Both the position numbers and the translations under genes were made by a program. The notes beneath the pieces are model-generated. The model was not told the origin of the DNA, searched no databases, and saw only the letters and a list, made by a program, of their open reading frames with translations. This document shows, in pieces, positions 26,301 through 38,314 of a stretch of DNA of 53,114 nucleotides. Numbering within the stretch: position 1 is the stretch's first letter; each line of letters starts with the position of its first letter. The DNA comes from Trachelipus rathkii (Eukaryota > Arthropoda > Malacostraca > Isopoda > Trachelipodidae): NCBI GenBank assembly GCA_015478945.1, contig JABUQX010097217.1, forward strand, positions 1 to 53,114, in the 5' to 3' direction.

Positions 26301-27984
26301 CCCCTTTTAGTTACCGTCGGCTATTCCTGTGTAGCAAAGTGTTGTGTGGAAACTTGTGTTCAATTATTGTCGAGATGATAAAGTTCTCGAATAATGGGCG
26401 CGATTCTCTGTGACCACACTTGTCAAATGGTTGAGTTATATATAAATAAAATATATATGGCTTTTTTCTTCTGACTACTTTGTCTCCTGAATTCCCAGGA
26501 GAGTATCTCAAGTTGACTCACTGAGAGTGTTTGATAAGTATAAAGAGTAGGTATTACCATTATACTTTTACATCATATGCAGTCCTTTATTACAAGTAAT
26601 ATAATCCAAAAGTATTGTTATACCAGGAAGTTATTTGCAGAAATGAAATATTAAATATGAGCTTACTTCTTATAAACCTTATTTATCCTATCACTATAAA
26701 TTTAATGATACTTATTATAACATACGTACAAGGAGTTCTAGAATCTGTGAAGTGCGGCGTATACAAAGTAATGATAAATATATTATTAATGTATATATAC
26801 TATATATTATATATATATATATAGTCACTCGCTACTATATAATAATCTTCTAAATACTCACTGAAAAACATTAAATTTCTATAATATTATATATTATATA
26901 CAATATATTTATTTAAAAATATTCTCATAATAAAATTTTAAGATAATTTAAAATATTTTTTCATAGTTTAATTTAAATAAAATTTAGAAATAATTTTATA
27001 ATAATCTAATAAAATATAGAATTATATAGTATAAAATACTATATAATATATATATATATATTATATATCATTTATTTATAATAAAATTAAATAAAAAATT
27101 AATACTAAAATATAATTAATAGTATAATTAGCTAGATCCTACTATAATATGTCAGAGCATTCATACTAACGAATATAATGACGGCTTTAAACCTTTTTAT
27201 ATATACATCTAGATTTCATATACTGAGTTAGATAATATTAATATACTTGTTAATGAATGAAATAACGGATTTCTGTTGGAATTCTTACATTTTATTCTTC
27301 GTCTCGAGACTACTATACAGAATGAATTCTATGGTAGGTATTATACCGTCCTTCCGTCTCTTGTCCGTAAAATATCTTATATAATTAGCTTTGTTCTGAG
27401 TTCGTCACATTTATTGATATAAACCTATATTACTCTATAACGAAATCTTCTGAGTTATTTAATTATATTAATAATGATGGAGGGGCTGTCGATATTGTTC
27501 TAGCAATGGCGGTCCAGTTTGAATGCTTATGTAAAGGATACGTTATATATTACTGAGGTTACCTTTAAACAAACTGACTATTTTTTCTTCATTATATCCT
27601 AAAATATTTAAATAGAGGGCTGCTCCAACCAGGAGTAACTTATCATTGGACATCAATATTTACTATATACTAGTTAATATATCTAGTCTTTTATATCTAC
27701 TCACACTAATTCTATTACATACTCACGTCTGAGTATTTAATAGTCTTTTTCGATATCACTACCGTTGACTTGTGAGTAAATATATTTACGGAATCACAAC
27801 AACTTTGGCTGAAACTTGGTATAATAGTTAGTTCGGGACCTTTGACAGTTTTAAACTAAAGAATTATTGCGTGGACTTATAAATTTTACCAATATATTGA
27901 ATATAGGGGTGGAAGGCTCCTCGCTCTCTAATGCCTTATTTCTATCTGTGTCTTTGACACGTTTCCTGATGCCATTAGGATTAC
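26301..27984. other. AT-rich non-coding, left arm
   Basis: Nothing recognisable. The minus-strand frame 26,311-26,511 and plus-strand frame 26,615-26,824 lack family features, and the latter runs into a TA array. Confidence 0.5.
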
Positions 27985-27992
27985 AGGTAACC

Positions 27993-28013
27993 CAGGGGTC
28001 TCAAACTTGAGAC
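27993..28013. other. hAT-end-like hairpin (CAGGGGTCTCAAACTTGAGAC)-type, left arm
   Basis: The site begins CAGGGGTCTCAAACT, the style of many hAT terminal inverted repeats, and contains a perfect hairpin TCTCAA-AC-TTGAGA (28,000-28,013). Its exact reverse complement ends at 40,485 in the right arm. No second end or target duplication is seen inside the arm. Confidence 0.4.
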
Positions 28014-28089
28014 TTTTACTATTTATTAGTAAATGAAATACTAAATGTAAATTTCAAAGGGGTAGCCCAATTATATAAGAGTAAACTTA

Positions 28090-29830
28090 TCCGTAATTTT
28101 CTCTTCACACTTATCGAGAGTTTTGTTGAGAACGAGTACTTTTGGAGACATTTTTTTGTGATGTTTCTACAAATGTAATATCGAGAGAGTGCACTCGACA
28201 CAGTAGAGCAATGTTGAGTGGTTTAGAAGATACTTTACGAATTTCTTTTTAATATTGAGTAGCCTAAACGAGAATAGATATATTTAAGGGTATATAATTG
28301 ATGTTATACTATAGAATTCTTAGCGTGAATATAAAATGATATAATCCTATCTAATCTGGCAATACGATCGTACTTTCCTAAGCAACCAAGAGTGCAGTCG
28401 ACGATACCACTCGCGAATACAATCATTTGCACGTCTTCTTCGCCACTTAAACTTTGTTCGGGTATACATATTCTTGCCTTACTAGTACCCCGCTACTTTC
28501 GGTGTCGCGTAACGTATGTACTGTATACCCATTGACCGTACCCTCTTTCAATAAAATACTAGCGTCGTCTCACTAATACTGTCTATGATGTGTGAGTATA
28601 TCACCTCAAAGTATTAGCATAATTACGATCAAAGAGTAGGAGCCATTCTTAAATCGGTATCGTCGACCCATTCTTTATTATAGAATTTGCATTCGTGCTA
28701 ACGAGATTTGATACTTCAATCGTTATCATCTGGTGCAGGTCAGTCATGCTTTGTGGTGTTGTTTCATTAGTTAATGCTATCGTCAGATTCATAATTTTTC
28801 TTGTCATTCTTGAGATACATGCATGGAAGTGGAAGCGTTTCGCTGGGATTCTGGGTTAACATTTAGTCATTTTCTCGTGGCGGCGTGATGTAATCGTGTC
28901 TACTCTCTAGGCGGAGGAGATGATATGTGTTTATTCAGTGGTACAGAGAGTTAATTTGGTTCGGTTTTCTTCTCCATTCAGGTGGCAGTTACATGGTCTT
29001 ATATTTCGCGATTTTCCGATGCAAGATGATCTGTATCTTGTTGAGTAGTCAGTATTGTTATCATAATATTATAGTACTTTATAGGCGGCAAACGAAAGGA
29101 ATGTTTTAGGTGTACTCTTATTCGTTTCATGTTGGGACATCATTACTTGGTGAGTATTTTGTGTGGGCTGTCGTGCTTTGTAGGCGGGCACATACTTTAT
29201 TGACGACGTTGTGAGTCATGCTCGAGGCTAGTGCAGGGTATGAGTCTCCTCTTAGAGTGCAGTGGTCACGAGATATTTGTTTCTCCAGATATTGATGTAT
29301 GTATATATACTATTCGTCAAAATTAACGAATTGTCGATACTATCTCCCGATTCTTCCACTATAGCTGTGAGTGATCGGCCCCAGTGGGCCTTAAGCGTAG
29401 GAATGGGTTCTTAGCTATGTAGCCCACTCATTTTTAGTGTGTTTCTGATAATTGGGATCAGAGAGAGTGATTCGAGCCTGCTTATGTAAGTGTACTGGCG
29501 GGAGGTAGGTTCTTAATACATGAGTCATAGTTAGTAAAGTTCTTAAGTTCGTGAAGCTACTTTCAAGAGAGAGGCTGAGCTGCAAAGGAAGTGTTCAACT
29601 AAAAAAGGGTATTGTTGAATTATGGATATAATTCGTAGGTGAAGCGGAAATGGAGAGATATTGTGAATGCTTTTGTGCTCAGCAGATACTAAGATACTGC
29701 GTTCTCGATAAATTGTGTAGCTTTAGGTTGTATTGTCACAGATCATCTTCGAAGTTCTCGAATATCCATCGTTAGCCTATATCGTGGCAAGTGGATAGTG
29801 TAGCGGGATTACGTGTAATCCGTGAGATTG
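28090..29830. other. Non-coding, with a probable degraded 30-bp minisatellite
   Basis: 28,090-28,430 aligns inverted with 40,100-40,400. Around 29,090-29,215, GCGGGCACATACTTT and GGCGGCAAACG words resemble the reverse complement of the minisatellite at 38,315-38,920, so the array seems present but far more broken in this arm. The GC content is higher than in the surroundings. No protein is recognised. Confidence 0.4.
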
Positions 29831-30765
29831 ATTATTGCTTCTATTAACTCATGAAGAGGTAGCGAGGTGGGGAGCGCGGGGAGCCCATTGATAAGCCTTG
29901 ATTTTGACGGTAGAATTGGTTATTGAAAGTGAAGTAGTTAATGGTTGAGAGGAGATAGTATTAATTCTTTGACTAAGGAATGGGTGGTAAGGTTGCTTTT
30001 TTAGAAGTTATAATGTCTTTCAGGAGTGTCACGGGTGTAAGGTACGGGTGTACGGTTGCGTTAATCTAATAATGTGTGGATCACCTTATCTTGAACCTTT
30101 TTCCTTCAGAGATGAGCCTCGATCGTAATCTTGTATACGCTAGTTGGTAACTATAGGGTTTATAGAATGAGTCTGTTGTATAAAATCATAAGTGTTTTTG
30201 ATATGCGAGGGAGAGATTTTTCCTATAAGGGGTTGGAGGGTGTGTGATAACCAGAAGGCCAATTTATAAGTATTATAGTTGATGTTGGATATTATGGGGA
30301 GTAAAGGAGTGCTGTTTTTGTGTAACTTTGGTTTTCCATAAAGTTGTGAAAGATTTGTCATATATGCTTTGTTCTGTTAATGTAAATTCCAGATATAGTG
30401 TTTTCTCATGCGCATACTTTACGTCGGTTTGTTATGATTGAGCCATATTAAACGATGTATTCTCACAGAGAGAATATTTTGTGTCGAGAGATATTAACTG
30501 AAGTTTGCTACCATGCGACGTCTATTAGGAACGTGATCGCGAGTTTAATGTGATGGAGATAGGCTTCGAGGGTCGATACCAATATTACACCTATTTTAAG
30601 TTACCTTATACTTCAGCACTATATAACACGTTTCGGCTGAGAGGACTTAATCATTTGTTTCTATTTCTTTTGAATTCGATGAGTGCTTAAGTTCCAAAGT
30701 TTGCTTATATAGAGCTCTAATTGAATTTGCGATAGTCCTTTATCATTATTATCTTTGTTTATTAG
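29830..30765 (-). pseudogene. Penelope-like element reverse transcriptase, fragment (left-arm copy)
   Basis: On the minus strand 30,361-30,140 reads LYGKPKLHKNSTPLLPIISN then INYNTYKLAFWLSHTLQPL and SPSHIKNTYDFI. This matches the Penelope-like RT signature YGLPKIHK...PLRPIIS...PTYNLAK, followed by the palm segment. At ~29,890-29,850 a GLSMGSP-type motif appears with indels, corresponding to the G-x-AMGSPLSP...LANLFME motif of the same family. The N-terminal DKGN region is expected at ~30,450-30,700 and aligns only roughly with 36,907-37,165. The open frame is 73 codons; the remainder is frameshifted. The reverse transcriptase would copy element RNA for target-primed insertion, but this copy cannot encode it. 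Confidence 0.75.
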
Positions 30766-31500
30766 ATGGAGGCCTCTCTTCTGTCGGCTTTTCAATATCT
30801 ACCAAATACTCCTCGTCCATCATTCTGTCTCCTATTTTCAAGGAAACTACGTTACTTCTCTGAGAGGTTTCCTCTACTGCATGATGAAGGCCTCACGCAA
30901 TACTGCACTCCCCTCTACTTCATCTCATTTCTGCACCACACAGAGCTATTTTGTCACTCTCACATGTTTACACACGATCTTCAGAGATCACCTCTACTCC
31001 TCCTCCATCACTATAAAAGTTCCGTGGCGTACTCCACTTAAAATGAGCCAAAAACATAATACAATTACCCAACTCTGACATAAATGCTCAAAAATGTAAA
31101 AACCAGAGTAACACTTATTATCCTCATTCATACTATATACTGCTTAATTCTTTTGCACGCTTATTCTAACTATACACAACCAACTATCAAACAACATCTC
31201 AAAAACTCGCAATATCAACGCGTAGTAATACATTCGTCAAAAAACACAAGATTGACTTTTTGACCTGACACCAAAAACTATCTACCTTCAGGCTTCTGTC
31301 AAACTCTAATTATACCATAAAGTGTTCACAAAACACAATGCTACTATTTTACCAAACTCCCGTGCATCCACGACGAGAGGGCCCACTCTTCCAACATTTT
31401 AATTGACTCACATTAAAATTCGAGAAACAATGACTTGTTCTGCGCGCTCGGACCGCTTCATAATTGATGCAGCGCAGCTACAACTGACCTCACCATATCT
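30766..31500 (+). pseudogene. Penelope-like element C-terminal half, head to head with RT (left-arm copy)
   Basis: Plus-strand sequence from GTTTATTAG (30,757-30,765) onward aligns with the reverse complement of 36,907 downward, which encodes the RT thumb and the GIY-YIG region. Matching words include CTTCATCTCATTTCTGCACCACAC (~30,917-30,940) against ACTCATCTCAATTCTGAAACAC on the minus strand of the right arm. The GIY-YIG counterpart is probably at ~31,360-31,470. The 107- and 91-residue frames (30,755-31,078 and 30,766-31,041) do not themselves read as Penelope protein, so the identification depends on the right-arm alignment. Confidence 0.45.
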
Positions 31501-32775
31501 TGTATAAGATTAAGTGCTAAGTCTTCTATACCCTCACAGAGTCTATCCGGTATCAACTCTACCGTCCCAGGCAATCACCGAGATATATATTATGAATGAG
31601 TTATTTACATTACCATTCTTGACTCATCTTTAGTAACATCACAGAATCACCCAGTCAAGTGGACTAGCCGAGAGCGCCGATATAGAATAATAGAAAATAT
31701 ACGTAGGAGAGCTTCTCTCTATATTATTTTCCCTAACACTTTAGCCCTCCTAATACACTAATATAATACATAAGTCTGTATATGGAGATGCATGTTTTGA
31801 CATTACAATCGTAGAATAAGCAATACGCCTACTCATATAACTCAGTTATTTAAATACCTACTCATCTTAGTTAATCATACACCGTCAGGAGTCTGAGAGA
31901 TTATTGAAGAGGGCGATCGAGTCCAGAGAAAATCGTATCACTATAATATAACACAAAATCATACTACATAGCTCTACCTCCCTTTTTATCCACTACAATC
32001 CCTCCTATCTTATATCTGCGTACCTTATCACAATGAGAGAGTTAATATAAAGTTCCAATTTACTATAATTACTCTTATTGAATATTATTCGAAATACTTA
32101 TTTAATGAGCACAACTATATAGACGAAAGCTTGTCCACGTAGATATAAACTCATTATCAATAATAGTATTTTTAGAATTATTATTTTCCATTAATGATTT
32201 TAGCATCTTAGACACAAACACAAGAATTAACTGGCGTTGTAAATAAGAATATCTACGTTCCTTCCATACTAACACGTTTTAATTCTCTAAGAATGTTGTA
32301 TTTAAAAAATACCTAATCGAAACATATTACATTAAAAGAATGCCAAGATCGCATCCACACTGTTATATTAATTCTTTAAGTAATTTTCCATAAATATTAT
32401 TCCACTCACATCATGTACGTAATTATATAAAAAGAGACAAGAGTACTTACCTATTACTTAATCCTTCACTCCATTTACTAACCTAACATTTTTGTATTCA
32501 CGCCTTCTATGTTTTATAACTATTTATATATAAATATGCACATCCCTTTACTTTATATATAATATCGGGTTTAAATATATGCCTTTGCATATTCGACATT
32601 TTTCCTTATATCTCTTGTGCTCTGGATTCTCAAACCTCACACCAAACCAACCAATATTTTTGTTGTCATTACTCTCTCGTGATTCTATTCTTAGTTCATT
32701 TTTTAACTCCGGATCTATTAGGTGTGTTATTTATTTGTGATTTAAATTCTTTTTCTCACTAGTTAATATATAACA
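31501..32775. other. AT-rich non-coding, inner left arm
   Basis: No frame over 60 codons and no family signal. By mirror position it corresponds to ~35,250-36,100, the 3' end of the Penelope-like copy. Confidence 0.5.
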
Positions 32776-33009
32776 TAACTGTATTATATATATATATATA
32801 ATATTATATATATTATATCCAAGGTCATTAATATTAGAATTATTATTATTATAATTATTTATTATCATTAAAATTAAGAAAATTATACAAATAACGTATC
32901 TATAGTATGATATTAATTTATATTATATTATATATATATAATAAATATATATATATATATGATAATCAGTAGTATTTTATTAATTAATTGTATATATATT
33001 ATATATATA

Positions 33010-33062
<53 letters not shown>

Positions 33063-33487
33063 AATAGAAAATTTAATACTATTATTATATAGTATATATA
33101 TATATATATAAAATATATTATATATATATATATATATATATTAATTATATATTAATTTATTATTATATATATAGATATTAATAATAATATATATTATCAT
33201 AAATATAATATAGGTTTATCTACATAATATATTATTATATAATTAATATATATAATAATAATATAATAATATATTATATATATATATATAATATATATTA
33301 TTATATATATTAATATAATATAATTAATATATATTAAATATATATAATATATATATATTATATTAATATATATTATATAATATATATATATAATATATAT
33401 TAAATAAATATATATAGTAAATTATAATATATATAATTATATTATATATATATATAATAATTATATAATATTTATATAATATATATG
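32776..33487. repeat. (TA)n / TAATA-rich array near the palindrome centre (left)
   Basis: Almost only A and T, in alternating and TATTA motifs. The mirror TA array is at 35,006-35,235, much shorter. Confidence 0.9.
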
Positions 33488-33775
33488 CACGAATTCACTT
33501 CTAATGAAAACTTGGGAAATAGGGATTTATAATAACATAGTATAAAGCACGAGCTTTCGCTTACGATATTCAGTAAGCCTTTTTCAAGTGAGAGAAATCT
33601 ACAAACGAACCGATCAACCGATGAAGTGAGAATTTTTTTTTTCCTATTTTTCTTTAGTTGGTTGATTGTTTTGTTCTTCTTAATTCAGTGAGATATTTGG
33701 AAGATAGTAAAATGGAATTTTGTGTTTGAACGAGTTTGTAATCTGTTGCTTTATTGAAATTATTGGTATTATATA

Positions 33776-34261
33776 ATATGTATATTGATTCTAAAAAAAT
33801 TTTTTTGTATGTGGTTGATATTTTTTAGTGCTGTGGTATTTTGGGTATTGATTTTATGATGTTTAAGTGTACGATGGGTTGTTAGGGGAGAATTAGTGTT
33901 GTCATTGTTTAGGTCTGTGTTATGTTGGTATATGGCAATACATATAGTATTATATAAAACAGAAAAATCTATAGAATCTATATCAATAATCGTAATTTTT
34001 CGGATATCTTTATTACCCTTTTATATACTTATATAAATATATATATTGAAAGTCAATAGAAATAATATCACGTGAAAGTAAAAACAAAAATCAAGCTTTA
34101 GCAAAACTGTACTCATTAGAAAGTAAATTTTTGAAAGATTTATAATATTAAATTATATTAATATTTTACTCAATATTAAAAAGTATATAAGTTATATAAT
34201 AATTATAAAATAAAATTATATTACACACTAATCTTTATTATATATATAATTATATATATAT
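33776..34261. other. Unmatched spacer (loop) of the giant inverted duplication
   Basis: The 60-bp inner arms (33,712-33,775 and 34,262-34,328, sharing GAGTTTGTAATCT and GTTGCTTTATTGAAATTATT words as reverse complements) close on this ~485-bp segment, which shows no self-complementarity that I can see. Its left half is G/T-biased (33,780-33,930) and its right half A-biased, so composition switches across it. Confidence 0.6.
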
Positions 34262-34328
34262 ATTAAATACCAATAATTTCAATAAAGCAACATGAGATTA
34301 CAAACTCGATCAAATACAAAATTCCATA

Positions 34329-35005
34329 TAATAATTTTGCATTAATTCCGCTACTAAAATAATCTTCATATAAATTATATTAATAGTAATAATATATAAA
34401 AATACCAATATCCTAATATTTTTTTTTGTCCAGTATAAACTTATTAGGATAAAAAGTCATAAATTTAACTTCGATCATTAGCTGAGTGAAGTATTCACGA
34501 TACTTACTCACGTATGTTTAGTAATTATTTCTCCTTCCTTCTTTCTTTTTTTTCACTTTACGAATATTTCCGCTCGCCATGTGAAAGGACTTTCTTGCAT
34601 CACTTTACCTCGCTAACGCGCAGCAAATCTTCAACCAGGACGTCCCCTCTCCTCGCTGGCATCTGTTTCTCCATTACCCTTCTATTTTTCAAGGCTTCTT
34701 TATATTAGGTAGCTTGTACTAAATCTTACCAGTGAGTCCTCTAACATCCCAAGTGATCTTTCTCAGAGTGACTTCGTATGCATATAATACTCTTCTTCGG
34801 ATTTATGTCACCCTTGGTCTTATATATACTATTAGCTACTTCACTAGGTGTCCATTCCATTACTATTTATTTTTATACTAGTGTACAATTCATCTCTATC
34901 CATTTACTTATCTCATAACTCCTAAATATAGATTCATTTATTTGGTTTACGTATCCACGAAAAATGATTTGGTAAAGTTCTCTCTCATTTTTCAAACTAT
35001 ACTAC
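34329..35005. other. AT-rich non-coding, inner right arm
   Basis: No recognisable gene. The 64-codon frame at 34,514-34,708 lacks any family signal. Confidence 0.5.
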
Positions 35006-35083
35006 CTATATATATATATCTATATATAATATATATATATATATAATATATATATATATATAATATATATATATGTATATATA

Positions 35084-35124
<41 letters not shown>

Positions 35125-35154
35125 ATATATATATATATATATATAATATATAAT

Positions 35155-35200
<46 letters not shown>

Positions 35201-35235
35201 TATTATATATATTATATATATTATATATATAATAT
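35006..35235. repeat. (TA)n microsatellite
   Basis: Alternating TA with a few C, G and TAAT breaks, followed by AATAAT to 35,280. It is the mirror partner of 32,776-33,487. Confidence 0.95.
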
Positions 35236-35394
35236 ATTAATAACAATAACTAATAATAATAATAATAATAAATAATAAATGTAGGACCCTTGGCTTGCTG
35301 AATATATTGTTCATTAAAACAGTTAAATGTGTTTCTTATTATCCTTCTGTAGTTGGTGGTGTAAACGAGAGAGATTGAATTTTATTAAAAAACA

Positions 35395-35620
35395 CTTAGA
35401 GGAATTAAAGCGGAGAATGGCTTCATTAAAGTTATTATTTAATAAAACCTTAAGGGCAATTAAAACCGGAGAATGGCTTAATTAAAAGTTAAAACATAGG
35501 ACACACTAATCGATGGAAACATTATTTAAGGTTATTGTGTCTTTTTTTTTTTTTAAACGAATGAGATTGATTATTAAAAATACTGTAAAGGAATTAAACG
35601 GAGAATTTTCTGTAAGAATT
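35395..35620 (+). repeat. Short degenerate tandem repeat in the flank of the Penelope-like copy
   Basis: The word GGAATTAAAGCGGAGAATGGC (35,401-35,421) recurs as GCAATTAAAACCGGAGAATGGC at ~35,455-35,477 and as GGAATTAAACGGAGAATT at ~35,590-35,607. The first spacing is ~55 bp. Unit flanks are T- and A-rich. 35,621-35,985 that follows is non-coding and more GC-rich. Confidence 0.6.
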
Positions 35621-35984
35621 TTAATTCCTTATATTTGTGATCGGAGTCATGTGTCTCGAATTATGTTCTATTAAAACTCACTACTTTACGCACCGACGAG
35701 GTCGAGATTAGGTACGGCGTACGAATGGCTCACTCATTACTAACGCCTAGAATTAAGATCGTGCACTTGGAATCTAGATTGCGCCAATAAAGCATTTTCA
35801 TTTATGCGCCGGTTTTTCACCGAGGAGCACAGACGTTTGCGTGTCTAAGCTTGTGCATTAGGAAGTCCGTCTTTATTCCATGTACTAAAGGAAAGAGCCT
35901 TTAAACTACATGGTCAATATAAACCTGACTAGGGTTCTTTAGTTGGTAGTTAGTTGGCCTTGTGTATGTTTTTCTGTTTGGTTC

Positions 35985-36917
35985 ATTTACAGTCTGTGAA
36001 ATGATGTTGTGAGGGTTGGATTAACAGTATCCGAGTTTTGCGATGTAGTCGAATGCTGAAGCATCTTCGTACAATGCCATACTTTATTTCCATTCTTGTT
36101 CGGGTTTATCTCTTCTCCACTCTCTTCCATTCCAGGTATTTTATTAGTTTGTGGTATTTTTGATTGAATATAATAAGAGCATATCATCCGCTATTTTTCT
36201 TTTTCTGGGAATGGCTTAATAATTTCGTTAGATTAAAAAGGTGCTGAGATGGGTTTGATTTTTATATTTACCTTTTGTGTGGGTAAGAGTGAGACCTTAG
36301 GCAATCTTCCGCGTACAGAACTATCGAATTCAATGTTATCTTCTCGGATAAGAAGCTCAGTTCTGTAACTTGATCATATTAACTCGGTCCAGCAATCATT
36401 GTTTTCTCCTAAGGTAATACCTGAAGGGCAGTCCGTGGCAGGGGATTTTGTTAAACCGCGTTACTGTTCATATCTGCAGTCTTCGTGTCTTTTTGGGGGA
36501 ATTTGTTCATTAGGGGGGGCTTTAGATCTATGGCAGTGTTTGTTTCAGGGAAAGTACTTGTCTTTTGAGGTAATGGATCATTGGATTTGGGAAGTATCCG
36601 TTGTTTGATTAGTCGCTTTGTTAAGTTCACTAGGGCTAAAGGACAGCAGAAGGTTTAATTCAGTTGTATTGGTTTTTCATTGTGGCGCCATAAAACCTTG
36701 GAGAGTACGTATCTATTCGATCTTTGCTTGTTTTGTAGGCGGAATTTATTATGGAGGGTGGGTATTTGAGATTTTTAAAAGTTGAGTACAGATATTGTGT
36801 TTCAGAATTGAGATGAGTGGGGGTGCATATGCTGAGGGCTCTCAGGCATAGGGAAGTTAGAGTAGCTATTTTTGTTATGGGCAGAATTGGGATATTATTG
36901 AACAACCTAATAAACAA
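35985..36917 (-). pseudogene. Penelope-like element C-terminus with GIY-YIG endonuclease remnant (right-arm copy)
   Basis: On the minus strand 36,880-36,700 reads TSLCLRALSICTPTHLNSE, QYLYSTFKNLKYPPSI and INSAYKTSKDRIDTYS, the thumb-to-linker segment typical of Penelope-like RTs (LclRAl.Icsp..l..Ei.Yl...f..LkYP). Farther along, at ~36,460-36,405, PATDCPSGITLGEN with a shifted KIPC just before it matches the G-Y-x-I-P-C-x-x-C-x-x-x-Y-I-G-E signature of the GIY-YIG endonuclease of this family. The end, 36,187-35,987, reads SKIPQTNKIPGMEESGEEINP, in the style of the family's C-terminal tail. Several indels separate these pieces. The endonuclease would nick target DNA; this copy is broken. Confidence 0.65.
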
Positions 36918-37745
36918 AAATCATAATGATAAGCTTCCATCCATTTTTTACCAAGAACTTACCTCCCTACAAAAAAATAAAGAAATAGTCATCACCCGTA
37001 GTATCACTCGCAGTGATAAAGGTAATAAAATAGTAATATTGGATCACAATGACTACATAACAAAATGCAATCACATCCTAAACGACAATAATTCATATTC
37101 CCTCCTCACAAAAACTCTTTTGATACATTTAATAGCTATCTAAAACAAATATGTAAACAATATCTGGATATACATTAACAGAACAAAGCATATATGACAA
37201 ATCTTTCACCGAACTTATATATGGAAACAAAGTACACAAAAAACTATGCACTCTGTTACTCCCCATAAATTATCCAACATCAACTATAATCTTATCAAAT
37301 TGGCGCCTTCTGAGTTTCACCCTCACTACACCCTCAAACCCATTTCATACGGAAAAATTCTCCAGCCGCATACTCACACCAACTCACCTATGATCTCTCT
37401 CTATTACATCAGACCCTCATTCTCTAAATAAACCCTTCAACTAATAAATTCGTAAGCTTTGACGTAATATCCATATTTAATTCCGTATCACCGTTACCTA
37501 TAAACACCCTACACCTCCTTTGTAAAAACAATTTAAATATATACTTCTAATAAAAGCAACCTTACCCATACAAATTCCCCCTTATTAAAAAGAATTTAAT
37601 ACTTATCTCACTCTTCAAACTCATAACTACATTTACACTTTCAATTAAGCCCCCGTTCCCATTCTACACCGTCAAAAATACAATGGCTTATCAATGGCTT
37701 CCCCGCTCTCCCCACCTCGCTAACCTCTTCATGGAGTTAATAGAA
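36905..37745 (+). pseudogene. Penelope-like element reverse transcriptase, N-terminal part (right-arm copy)
   Basis: The plus-strand frame from ~36,905 reads LNNLINKNHNDKLPSIFYQ and then, at 36,990-37,100, TRSDKGNKIVILDHNDYITK, the N-terminal signature of Penelope-like RTs (ADKGN.vVi.d..dY). After a frameshift at ~37,140 a segment at 37,246-37,431 repeats the SNINYN...KLA...LKPIS block of the left-arm copy, and at ~37,675-37,740 a NG..MASPLSPHLANLFME-type motif marks the palm. It ends at a TA array (37,765). A minus-strand C-terminal half abuts it at ~36,907. Any long frame starting upstream of 36,905 is a chimera with that antisense half. Confidence 0.75.
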
Positions 37746-37764
37746 CATTAATCATATATTACCT

Positions 37765-37858
37765 AAAAATATATATATTAATATTATATATATATAATTA
37801 TATATTATATAATATTATATATAATATATATATATATACTATATAATATATATATATT
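37765..37858. repeat. (TA)n array truncating the Penelope-like RT
   Basis: TA/TAAT run immediately after the palm motif; the left arm has no TA array at the mirror position. Confidence 0.9.
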
Positions 37859-37929
37859 ATAGACTCTCCTTGGAAAATCGGAAATAGGGTGAACTTCGCT
37901 CAAAAGATTCTTTATAACTTCAGCTTTGC

Positions 37930-38240
37930 TATTATCTGCCCCAGCTCCGACTCCTTCCAAACTTTTTTCATGCCCCAGCTCTGACTCTGCAAAAACTTGT
38001 AACTCTACGGCTCCTTCTCCGACTTCGCAATTTAGGCTAGCATACATGAATGTTTTTTTTTTTTTTTTTTTTTTTATACGTTCCAAATTTATATTGTATT
38101 CAAAAAATTAGGTTCAATTAAATATAAACTTTTTTCACCTAAATCTAGAACAGATTGCATTAGATGCAATAGTGAGCTGAACATTGTATTTTTCTGTACC
38201 GCACCGCACCGCACGGCACCACACCTAGAGGTCGTGCACC
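37930..38240 (+). repeat. GC-richer CCAGCTCCGACTCC-type repeat, poly-T tract and ACCGC repeat
   Basis: CAGCTCCGACTCC, CAGCTCTGACTCTGC and GGCTCCTTCTCCGAC words (37,947-38,030) form an irregular ~18-36-bp repeat. A poly-T run of nearly 30 lies at ~38,049-38,077, and CCGCACCGCACCGCACGGCACC lies at ~38,198-38,219. Frames across it (37,805-38,111 on both strands) are low complexity. Confidence 0.6.
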
Positions 38241-38314
38241 GATACCAGTTGCACCTCCTGTCAACTTTTCTCACTGCTTAGAACCCTTCACCATACAGCA
38301 CAGGAGGCAGAAAT

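Larger units (their letters stand above)
12000..33775 (+). repeat. Left arm of a giant inverted duplication
   Basis: Blocks in this arm reappear as reverse complements, in mirror order, in 34,262-53,114. Pairs I aligned by eye: 12,050-12,130/53,010-53,075; 13,930-14,060/51,690-51,840; 14,190-14,250/51,540-51,600; 14,470-14,590/51,250-51,360; 14,656-14,740/51,060-51,150; 14,830-15,020/50,860-51,010; 15,230-15,310/50,640-50,720; 17,040-18,035/49,071-49,775; 23,440-23,560/44,260-44,345; 24,400-26,300/41,865-43,610; 27,985-28,090/40,400-40,495; 28,090-28,430/40,100-40,400; 29,840-30,765/36,907-37,740; 30,766-31,080/36,690-36,907; 33,712-33,775/34,262-34,328. Identity is roughly 70-90% with frequent one- to three-base indels. 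The outer end of the arm may lie left of 12,000. Confidence 0.85.

Noticed and set aside
30755..31078. 107- and 91-residue frames as a new protein
   Set aside because: Codon use is C/T-rich without motif, and the DNA aligns with the antisense-oriented Penelope C-terminal half of the right arm, which explains it.
35690..35720. Hammerhead-ribozyme-like core near the Penelope-like copy
   Set aside because: CCGACGAGGTCGAGA only partly resembles the CTGANGA...GAAA core, and I could not pair convincing stems I and III.
38049..38077. Poly-T as the tail of a minus-strand SINE or processed pseudogene
   Set aside because: No Pol III boxes, tRNA-like head or target duplication were found on either side.
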